A program made the translations under genes and the position numbers. Source: Firmicutes bacterium UBA6811 (GTDB lineage: Bacteria > Bacillota > SHA-98 > UBA4971). Taken from it: a stretch of DNA of 8,246 bases. Of the stretch, positions 1 to 4,837 are shown piece by piece. Every line of letters begins with the position of its first letter. Positions within the stretch are counted from its first letter, which is position 1. Where the stretch lies: NCBI GenBank assembly GCA_002452295.1, contig DKEX01000067.1, positions 1-8,246 on the forward strand, in the 5' to 3' direction. The notes under the pieces were generated by a model that made no database searches, was not told the origin of the DNA, and was given only the letters and a program-made list of their open reading frames with translations.

Positions 1-5
1 AGCGC

Positions 6-35
6 GCCGTCCCCGGAGTGCAACACCGGCAACCC
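6..35. repeat. Interspersed repeat, copy 1 (incomplete at window edge)
   Basis: Positions 6-29 are identical to 657-680, and the match runs to 35 with one mismatch (C30 against G681). Both copies have the same orientation and are 651 bp apart, either side of the tRNA-Arg and the start of the spo0A leader. The core contains CCGG...CCGG around AGTGCAACA, so a small hairpin can form. The outer stem seen in copy 2 cannot be judged here because the left flank lies outside the window. It is probably a REP-like intergenic repeat; no transposase is visible. Confidence 0.7.
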
Positions 36-108
36 CTGGAAAAGTGGCAGTGATCTCTGAACCCGCACTTAGGTGGAAGTCAGTGGTTTGGTGCAAGACG
101 TTGCGGGA

Positions 109-180
109 ACGGTCAGACCGACCGTCAGATGGTCGCCTGTCGGACGGTCGGAACGGTCGGGACGGTGGAGAACGGCCGGA
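109..180. repeat. Degenerate 9-bp repeats (ACGGTCNGR) with an inverted repeat
   Basis: Units beginning ACGG occur at 109, 144, 153, 162 and 172. The last four are spaced 9, 9 and 10 bp and read ACGGTCGGA, ACGGTCGGG, ACGGTGGAG and ACGGCCGGA. In addition CCGACCGTC at 118-126 is the exact reverse complement of GACGGTCGG at 143-151, giving a 9-bp stem with a 16-nt loop. No T-run follows, so it is not a standard intrinsic terminator. The patch lies just upstream of the tRNA promoter. It could be a protein-binding cluster, a structured end of an upstream transcript, or simple sequence drift. Confidence 0.45.
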
Positions 181-187
181 CCGGCGT

Positions 188-216
188 TTGACACGGCGCG
201 AGGAAGCTGCTATTAT
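188..216 (+). promoter_or_regulatory. Vegetative (sigma-A type) promoter of the tRNA-Arg gene
   Basis: A perfect -35 box TTGACA (188-193) and a -10 box TATTAT (211-216, one mismatch to TATAAT) are separated by exactly 17 bp. The predicted start, near 222-224, lies 6-8 nt before the mature tRNA 5' end at 230. The near-consensus match and the position suit a strongly expressed stable RNA. Confidence 0.88.
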
Positions 217-229
217 TGTCTGTGGGAGT

Positions 230-305
230 GCGCCTATAGCTCAGAGGATCAGAGCGCCGGCCTCCGGAGCCGGGTGCGCAGGTTCGAGTCCTGCTAGGCG
301 CACCA
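230..305 (+). tRNA. tRNA-Arg, anticodon CCG
   Basis: A full cloverleaf can be drawn. The acceptor stem is GCGCCTA (230-236) with TAGGCGC (295-301); the D stem is GCTC/GAGC; the anticodon stem is CCGGC (257-261) with GCCGG (269-273). The loop CTCCGGA places CCG at 264-266, which reads the Arg codon CGG. The T arm is GCAGG-TTCGAGT-CCTGC. Discriminator base A302 is followed by a genomically encoded CCA (303-305). The variable loop is short (GTGC). The loop sequence CTCCGGA matches bacterial tRNA-Arg(CCG). It is transcribed alone from the promoter at 188-216. Confidence 0.95.
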
Positions 306-321
306 TTTCGCGCCCTTTTTT
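297..321 (+). terminator. Possible intrinsic terminator overlapping the tRNA 3' end
   Basis: GGCGC (297-301), the 3' strand of the acceptor stem, can pair with GCGCC (310-314), and a run of six Ts follows (316-321). The hairpin is only 5 bp with an 8-nt loop and would compete with the acceptor stem. The T-run right after a tRNA still argues that transcription stops here. Confidence 0.5.
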
Positions 322-480
322 CGCCTGACGGGCCCCTGTCGTGGCGGGTGCCAGGTCCGCGGCGGACGGCGGCAAGGATCTCTCAGCGCGCATTGCGCCC
401 GGCAGGAGCCGCACGGAATGCCTTCACAAAACCATCGGTAGCACGACTGGACCCGGGCAACCCCGGGCCACGCAGCACTT
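322..480. other. Intergenic stretch with a small CCCGGG hairpin, no gene seen
   Basis: No frame here has a plausible start and protein. The only visible structure is CCCGGG (452-457) facing CCCGGG (462-467) across a CAAC loop, a 6-bp GC-only stem, and an imperfect palindrome GTCCGC-G-GCGGAC at 355-367. No promoter or RNA family is recognised. Confidence 0.4.
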
Positions 481-509
481 AGAGGATACTTGCAAAAGAT
501 AGAGAACTA
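481..509 (+). promoter_or_regulatory. Candidate sigma-H promoter for the spo0A-like gene
   Basis: AGAGGATAC (481-489) fits the sigma-H -35 consensus RnAGGAWWW at all but the last base. AGAGAACTA (501-509) fits the -10 consensus RnnGAATWW except for C in place of T. The spacer is 11 nt, within the usual 11-12. Bacillus subtilis spo0A has a sigma-H-dependent sporulation promoter, so the site makes biological sense. A sigma-A reading of the same DNA is also possible: TTGCAA at 490-495, then TACGAT at 514-519 with an 18-bp spacer. A perfect inverted repeat GATAG-AGAA-CTATC (498-511) overlaps both and could be an operator. The leader to the start codon would be about 250 nt. Confidence 0.5.
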
Positions 510-600
510 TCTATACGATCGTCCCCACCGTCCCCAGCCACGGGTTCATGAATTCCTGCCTGTCCTGTACGGGTTGCCGGCGCCTGCGCGACGGGCCGAT

Positions 601-634
601 GAGACCGGGCCGCCAGCTTGCTGGCCCGATTCTC
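601..634 (+). other. Stem-loop in the spo0A leader
   Basis: CGGGCC (606-611) pairs with GGCCCG (623-628) around an 11-nt loop, and the flanks GAGA (601-604) and TCTC (631-634) extend the stem across a small internal loop. No T-run follows. It sits between the proposed promoter and the gene, so it would be in the 5' untranslated RNA. No known riboswitch class is recognised. Confidence 0.4.
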
Positions 635-647
635 TCGACGCCTGTCA

Positions 648-690
648 CCCTGGGGTGCCGTCCCCGGAGTGCAACACCGGGAACCCAGGG
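648..690. repeat. Interspersed repeat, copy 2, forming a two-part hairpin
   Basis: Bases 657-680 repeat 6-29 exactly. Here the full palindrome is visible: outer stem CCCTGGG (648-654) with CCCAGGG (684-690), inner stem CCCGG (663-667) with CCGGG (677-681), and 9-nt loop AGTGCAACA. The left side has an 8-nt bulge against 2 nt on the right. This imperfect palindromic form is typical of REP-like elements. The CCGTCCCC motif in it also occurs at 528-535, suggesting more decayed relatives nearby. It lies in the spo0A leader, about 55 nt before the ribosome binding site. Confidence 0.65.
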
Positions 691-745
691 CAGCTCGACC
701 CCTGGTCGGGTGGTAACGATCTGGGCCAGTTGATTCACCCGTGTG

Positions 746-754
746 AAAGGAGGT
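746..754 (+). promoter_or_regulatory. Strong ribosome binding site fixing the spo0A start
   Basis: AAAGGAGGT is essentially a full complement to the 16S rRNA 3' end and lies 11 nt before ATG 766. It decides the start and shows the gene is efficiently translated despite its unusual sequence. Confidence 0.88.
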
Positions 755-765
755 AGCGGCGCGCC

Positions 766-1554
766 ATGGATGACAGGATTCAGGTCATGGCCGCAGAGAA
801 CAACCGGGACATGTGCGAAGTCCTCGAAGCTCTCGTTCAGGGAGAACCCGACCTCGAGTGGGTCGGGTCGGCCGAAGACGGTGTCCAGGCCCTCGACATG
901 ATCGTCCAGGTGAACCCCGACGTGCTCCTCCTCGATATCATAATGCCTTATCTTGACGGGCTCGGGGTGCTGCAGCGCCTGGCGGAGATGGATCTCGCCA
1001 GAAGGCCGGGAATCATCATCGTCACCGCCTTCGAGGAAGAGGGCATGGTGAAGAGGAGCGCGAGGCTCGGCGCGGACTACTATATCCTCAAGCCATTCGA
1101 CGGCCAGTGCCTCCTCAGCCGGATACGCCAGGTTGCGGGCGCCGACAAGGCCATGCCGGTCAGAACCCGGAGCATGGTGCCTGCGTCCACCCCTGGCCAC
1201 TCGCACGACCGTGTGGCCAGGGTGCTCTTCAGGATGGGAGTGCCCACCTACTTCAAGGGCTACCAGTACTTGAAAGACGCAATCGAGATGGTCAGCCACG
1301 ATCCCGGACTTCTCGGTGTCATCACCAAGAGCCTCTACCCAAAGATTGCGGAAAAACACATGACCACGCCCCTGATCGTGGAGGCGGCCATCAGGTACAC
1401 GATACAGAAGACCTGGAAGCATGGGAACGTGGATTACCTCAAGAGGGTCTTCGGCCAGTCCGCGGCCTTGCGCGATGGAAAGGCCCCGACCAACTCGTTC
1501 TTCATCGCCAGGGTCGCGGAGGACCTGAGGCTGGGAATGATCGAAGGCGCATAG
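766..1554 (+). CDS. spo0A: Spo0A-family sporulation response regulator (divergent)
   Basis: The 262-aa protein has the length and two-domain plan of Spo0A, the phosphorelay-controlled master regulator of sporulation. The receiver domain is residues ~1-125: phospho-acceptor D57 in LLLDIIMPYLDGLGVL, switch T87 (TAF) and K109 (ILKPFD). The Spo0A_C DNA-binding domain is ~148-262, with VPTYFKGYQYLKDAI, LYPKIAEKH and KAPTNSFFIARVAEDLRL. Two departures from consensus are clear. The acidic pair usually written ADDN is AENN (E11, N12), so one Mg-binding aspartate is Asn. The recognition-helix motif SRVERAIRHAIE reads LIVEAAIRYTIQ (203-214), losing two arginines. No spoIVB precedes it, unlike the usual spo0A locus. 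The family is certain from the aligned motifs; whether this is the organism's main Spo0A or a paralog with altered DNA specificity is inference. A candidate sigma-H promoter lies ~250 nt upstream. The gene is convergent with the flavoprotein gene at 1632. Confidence 0.92.
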   Translation: MDDRIQVMAAENNRDMCEVLEALVQGEPDLEWVGSAEDGVQALDMIVQVNPDVLLLDIIMPYLDGLGVLQRLAEMDLARRPGIIIVTAFEEEGMVKRSARLGADYYILKPFDGQCLLSRIRQVAGADKAMPVRTRSMVPASTPGHSHDRVARVLFRMGVPTYFKGYQYLKDAIEMVSHDPGLLGVITKSLYPKIAEKHMTTPLIVEAAIRYTIQKTWKHGNVDYLKRVFGQSAALRDGKAPTNSFFIARVAEDLRLGMIEGA

Positions 1555-1587
1555 GCAAAGCGGCGCATGGGCGAAGCGACCGCGATA

Positions 1588-1612
1588 GCGGCGGGACCTG
1601 GCATCTCGCCGC
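1588..1612. terminator. GC-rich hairpin between convergent genes, possible bidirectional terminator
   Basis: GCGGCGGGA (1588-1596) pairs with TCTCGCCGC (1604-1612) around CCTGGCA: nine base pairs with a single G-U. It lies in the 77-bp gap between the stop codons of the spo0A-like gene and the flavoprotein gene, where a two-way terminator is expected. Neither side has a T-run, so termination is inferred from position and stem stability only. Confidence 0.45.
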
Positions 1613-1631
1613 GCCCCCCGGGCTGCACCTC

Positions 1632-2867
1632 TCAGCGCAGGACGGTTGCGCTGCCTGGTCTGACGAGGCCGAGCCTCGCCATCAGAAGCCGTGCCACGAG
1701 CCGGGGAGACCGCCACAGGCTCGCAGCGAACAGGCGCCGGTATGAGCCGGGCTCGTACAGTACGTCCGCAAGAAGAAACACGAGGTCTGGGTTGGCCTCG
1801 ACCACGGCAAAGGGGAGGCCGTCCTTTACGCCTAGCGCGGTCGCGAGGAGCATCGACAGCCGGAACTCCCTGAGGAACTCCTGGCGGCATCTGCGGGCGT
1901 AGGCAGAGGCGGCGCTCGACACGTCGCCGCACCTCATGGCCTCGGCGATGGCCTCCGCAGCCATCCTCCCGCTGCGCATGGCGTGGTATATCCCCTCGCC
2001 TGAGAAGGGGTCCACGAGCCCGGCGGCATCCCCTGCCAGAAGCACCCCCTCGCGCGCGATGGGCCGCCCGACCCCGCCCATGGGCAGCATGTGCCCTCTC
2101 GGCCTGGGGCACGGCAGCCCCGGCTCCCAGGGCTCGATGACGCGGCCGAAATGGGCGCGGAACGCGTCGCCAAGCCTGGACGCGTCGAGCGCTGTCGCCC
2201 CCACACCCACGTGCACCCCGCCCTTGCGATGGAAAGCCCACCCGAAGGCCGCTCGAAGCGGCGGAACCAGGTACAGCTCGATGAGCTCGGGCTCGGCCGG
2301 CGAAGCAAGGCCTGCGGGCAGGTCCACGTCGGCCGAAAGCGACGCCCCCAGCTCCCACCTGGCCCACCGGCGTCGGATGCCGGCCAGCCTAGCGGTGCAT
2401 CCGCAAGCCCCGTCTGCCCCGACCACCGCCGTCGCTCTCGCCCGCCCCCGCCCGGTCGTCACCACGTAACGCTCCCGGCCGCCAGCCGTGTCCAGTTCGA
2501 TGCCGAGAAGGCGCGCGCCGTCGAGGAAACACACGCCCGCCTCCACGGCCTTCGTGGCGAGGAAATCATCGAATGCGGCTCTCCGAACCGTCACCCCAAG
2601 CTTTCTCGAGTCCTTCGCCACCACCGAGCGCCCGAGGGCAGAGACCAGCTTGATCCCCCGGATCTCATGTTCCACGACGGACCCGGGAAGGTCGAAGCCC
2701 AGCTCACGCATGGCCTTGGCCGTGACCCCGCCGGCGCAGGGCTTGTGCCTCGGGAACCTTGCCTTATCGATAAGAAGGGCGGCGAGACCCCGCTCGGCGG
2801 CTGCCCTCGCAGCCGTTGAGCCTGCCGGCCCCGCTCCGACCACCACCACGTCATACTCGCGCATCAT
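1632..2867 (-). CDS. Geranylgeranyl reductase-family FAD-dependent oxidoreductase
   Basis: This 411-aa flavoprotein belongs to the geranylgeranyl reductase/digeranylgeranylglycerophospholipid reductase-like family, whose characterised members saturate isoprenoid double bonds. Visible motifs: N-terminal Rossmann dinucleotide site DVVVVGAGPAGSTAA (GAGPAG 11-16), acidic D34 at the end of the second strand, the family signature FPRHKPCAGG (38-47, Cys44), the second FAD-binding motif VVGADGACG (148-156), and GDAAGLVDPFSGEGIYHAM (279-297), also FAD-binding. Length is normal. The start ATG at 2867 overlaps the ypeB stop (ATGA, 2867-2864) and has no good ribosome binding site, so translation is probably coupled to ypeB; a second ATG follows at once. 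Being last in a sleB-ypeB operon implies forespore expression. Substrate is unknown; polyprenyl, menaquinone-chain or other spore-membrane isoprenoids are a guess. Halogenase- or monooxygenase-type flavoproteins are related alternatives but fit the PRHKPCAGG signature less well. Confidence 0.88.
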   Translation of the reverse strand: MMREYDVVVVGAGPAGSTAARAAAERGLAALLIDKARFPRHKPCAGGVTAKAMRELGFDLPGSVVEHEIRGIKLVSALGRSVVAKDSRKLGVTVRRAAFDDFLATKAVEAGVCFLDGARLLGIELDTAGGRERYVVTTGRGRARATAVVGADGACGCTARLAGIRRRWARWELGASLSADVDLPAGLASPAEPELIELYLVPPLRAAFGWAFHRKGGVHVGVGATALDASRLGDAFRAHFGRVIEPWEPGLPCPRPRGHMLPMGGVGRPIAREGVLLAGDAAGLVDPFSGEGIYHAMRSGRMAAEAIAEAMRCGDVSSAASAYARRCRQEFLREFRLSMLLATALGVKDGLPFAVVEANPDLVFLLADVLYEPGSYRRLFAASLWRSPRLVARLLMARLGLVRPGSATVLR

Positions 2868-4225
2868 AACGTCTCTACGCCTTCAGGCCCCACTCTCTTT
2901 ATCTTCTCCTCTTCGCCGGTGTCGGCGTTCACGTAGACGAGGTAGGTCTCGTCGTCTATCGCACCCCGGAACTCGTACACCAGAGTTTCTCTGTAGAAGT
3001 CATCCATGATGATGGCCAGGCGCGGTCCCCCCACCTCGAGCCTCGGGTTTACCGCGGCCCTCGCCTCGCCCTCGGTGATGCGGGGTGCCCCGTACCGCCT
3101 GGCTCTGTGGAACACCTGGTAGTTCGTGCCCTCGAACCCGTCCACGCTTCCGCTATCCAGCGCCACTCTCACGATCACGTGGTCGGGGTACACGAGAACG
3201 CCGTCCTGCTCGTGTGCGAACCCGACGACAGCGACCCCCTGGTATGCCTGCCTGGAGATTCGCCGCATGTTCTCGAAGCCCCTCGATGCGAGGAAGTCCG
3301 CCGCGACGGCCTCGGCCATGGCCGGCGTGATGGTGGCCGGCCCGATGGGCGACTCGTCCATCATCCACAGGACGCGCCCACCTTTGACCGAGACGTCCAC
3401 CCATACGGTGCCACGGCCGCGGCCGGGCGGGATCTCAACCCTGTACGCCTCCGGATCGGACGGTATCCTCGCCACCACGCGGGCCCGCCTGCCTGCAACC
3501 GTCTCAAGTCCGAGGAAGTCCAGGGCCGCCCTCACGGCCTCATCCGTGGACACCGCGGGGCCCGGCACCTGAGGTAGCTTTTTCCTGGGCGGAGGGAGGA
3601 CGCCCTCCAGGTCCGGCGACGGAAACCGCGTCATGCCGTCCTCGAGCATCTTGAACCCCTTGGTCACCTGGTTGGACGGCACCCCGGTAGGCGTGCCGTC
3701 CGGCCTGGTGGCGGCAGCCGCCATCGTGTCGCGCTGGAAATCGGTCCAGCGCAGCGCCCCGGCGCTGAAGGCCCTGCCCACCCCGGCAAGCTCGTCCGCG
3801 GCGAACTTCGCCTGCCTTTGGAAGTCCCGGAGGATCGTCCACTCACGCTCGCTGATGCTCGCGCCCGAGGCGCCTCTCTGGGCCAGCGTGTAGGTGAAGG
3901 CCGCCACGCGCCCGATGAAGTCCTCAGTGGCGGAAAGCGGGACGCTTCCCACAGGGAGCTGGCCGATGGCAGACCTCGCAGACTCCGAGTGCCTCCAGGC
4001 GTCGGCGAACGCCTTCGCCGTCTGGGTCGCAGAGCCGGCCGCCAGCGCCTTCCCGAGCTCGTGCTCCAGGCCGTCCACGTGGTAAATCACTTCCTGGAAC
4101 GCGCGCTGGTACTGGTTCTCTGTTCTCACTTCGATTTCCCGTCTCAGCCTGTACTCGCGGAAGACCGCGAGGCCCAGGAACAGGACGAGCACAACAGCTC
4201 CGAGTCTTGTCCACTCTCGTCTCAC
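2864..4225 (-). CDS. ypeB: Germination protein YpeB
   Basis: YpeB is the spore protein needed for SleB to be held stably and act in cortex breakdown. Residue numbers here count from the upstream GTG at 4234. One N-terminal membrane segment (~11-25) is followed by the YpeB signature ENQYQRAFQEVIYHVDGLE (39-57) and an alpha-helical domain to ~215 that includes QLPVGSVPLSATEDFI. Three PepSY-type repeats follow (~225-296, ~300-370, ~383-446), with GFENM (319-323) and a C-terminal YLVYVNADTGEEEKI, both matching the Bacillus protein. Length (453-456 aa) is normal. The start is set at GTG 4225 because GAGGT (4237-4233) lies 7 nt before it; GTG 4234 is in frame but has only GGAG at 4 nt. The gene follows sleB by 21 bp, the conserved sleB-ypeB order, and overlaps the downstream flavoprotein start by 4 bp. 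Confidence 0.94.
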   Translation of the reverse strand: MRREWTRLGAVVLVLFLGLAVFREYRLRREIEVRTENQYQRAFQEVIYHVDGLEHELGKALAAGSATQTAKAFADAWRHSESARSAIGQLPVGSVPLSATEDFIGRVAAFTYTLAQRGASGASISEREWTILRDFQRQAKFAADELAGVGRAFSAGALRWTDFQRDTMAAAATRPDGTPTGVPSNQVTKGFKMLEDGMTRFPSPDLEGVLPPPRKKLPQVPGPAVSTDEAVRAALDFLGLETVAGRRARVVARIPSDPEAYRVEIPPGRGRGTVWVDVSVKGGRVLWMMDESPIGPATITPAMAEAVAADFLASRGFENMRRISRQAYQGVAVVGFAHEQDGVLVYPDHVIVRVALDSGSVDGFEGTNYQVFHRARRYGAPRITEGEARAAVNPRLEVGGPRLAIIMDDFYRETLVYEFRGAIDDETYLVYVNADTGEEEKIKRVGPEGVETL

Positions 4226-4246
4226 GCTTCCCACCTCACTCCGGGG

Positions 4247-4771
4247 TCACCGCAGGAAGATGTGATCGCCGATCTGAACGAGAAAGCGCCTTGTGGCGAC
4301 CCACCAGTTGGTGGCCTTGCTGGGGTTATAATAGTAGACCGCCCCTCCCGTGGGATCCCACCCCGCGAGAGCGTCCTGGGCCGCTCGTAGGGACGACGAT
4401 GTCGGAGGCAACCAGATGGTCCCCTGGGACACTGCCGTGAATGCGTCGGGCTCGAAGATAACTCCCGGGATGGTCTTGGGAAAGTGAGGGTGCTGGGTCC
4501 TGTTGAGGATGACCGCGCCCACTGCGACCTGGCCGACGTACGGCTCGCCCTTCGCCTCCGCGGATATGACGCGGGCCATGAGGTCGAAATTGTAGCTATA
4601 GGCCTGGCCAGGGGCGGCAAGGTGCCATGAGGCCGATTCCGTGGCAGCGCGCTCGACACCTCGCCCCGCGCGACCGGCGGTCGAACCGGTGTGAGGATGG
4701 ATATGCCAGAGAACCACCATCAAGGCGACCAGAACGACAAGCGCCGCGAAAACCCGGCCCGCTCTCTGCAT
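4247..4771 (-). CDS. sleB: Spore cortex-lytic enzyme SleB (short form)
   Basis: SleB is a lytic transglycosylase that cleaves cortex peptidoglycan at muramic-delta-lactam during germination. The 174-aa protein has a hydrophobic N-terminus (~7-22) acting as signal peptide or anchor, a short linker, then the whole Hydrolase_2 (SleB/CwlJ) domain at ~62-174. Family motifs: DLMARVISAEAKGEPYVGQ (63-81) with the expected catalytic Glu72, VAVGAVILNR, FPKTIPGVIFEPDAFTAV, and GWDPTGGAVYYYNP (137-150). The N-terminal peptidoglycan-binding domain of Bacillus SleB (about 300 aa) is missing. CwlJ also lacks it but has no signal peptide, so this is SleB by export signal and by its ypeB neighbour. The start is supported by GGAGGT (4785-4780) 8 nt before ATG 4771. 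A sigma-G-like promoter lies just upstream. First gene of a three-gene operon. Confidence 0.94.
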   Translation of the reverse strand: MQRAGRVFAALVVLVALMVVLWHIHPHTGSTAGRAGRGVERAATESASWHLAAPGQAYSYNFDLMARVISAEAKGEPYVGQVAVGAVILNRTQHPHFPKTIPGVIFEPDAFTAVSQGTIWLPPTSSSLRAAQDALAGWDPTGGAVYYYNPSKATNWWVATRRFLVQIGDHIFLR

Positions 4772-4808
4772 TCCCTGCTACCTCCCGCAGCCGTCTTTGG
4801 CTCGGGAT

Positions 4809-4837
4809 TATTATGCCGCGAGGGGTCATGGCTATGC
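4809..4837 (-). promoter_or_regulatory. Sigma-G (forespore) promoter of the sleB-ypeB operon
   Basis: Read on the minus strand, GCATA (4837-4833) matches the sigma-G -35 consensus GMATR and CATAATA (4815-4809) matches the -10 consensus CATnnTA, with a 17-nt spacer (consensus about 17-18). The predicted start near 4802 gives a leader of roughly 30 nt before ATG 4771. Bacillus subtilis sleB is transcribed by sigma-G, so site and gene agree. The -10 overlaps TATTAT (4809-4814) on the + strand, and the whole site overlaps the rubrerythrin start region. Confidence 0.7.

Noticed and set aside
281..305. tRNA 3' end as an integration (att) site for a mobile element
   Set aside because: No second copy of the tRNA 3' end and no integrase occur in the window.
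44..328. 94-codon open frame across the tRNA-Arg region
   Set aside because: It runs through the tRNA promoter, the repeat patch and the tRNA gene itself; no coding signal.
490..756. 88-codon open frame on the plus strand before spo0A, starting TTG
   Set aside because: It has no proper ribosome binding site, spans the REP-like hairpin and leader stem-loop, and shows no recognisable protein character.
511..2367. 618-codon open frame on the minus strand
   Set aside because: It lies antisense to the Spo0A-family gene and in a wrong frame of the flavoprotein gene. The translation is Arg/Gly/Ala-rich with no family motif, as expected from GC-rich shadow frames.
2091..2819. 242-codon open frame on the plus strand opposite the flavoprotein gene
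   Set aside because: It is a shadow of the well-supported minus-strand gene; no start signal and no known domain.
4627..4833. Longer upstream start for the rubrerythrin frame
   Set aside because: It would be antisense to the 5' half of sleB and to its promoter, has no ribosome binding site, and adds no rubrerythrin sequence.
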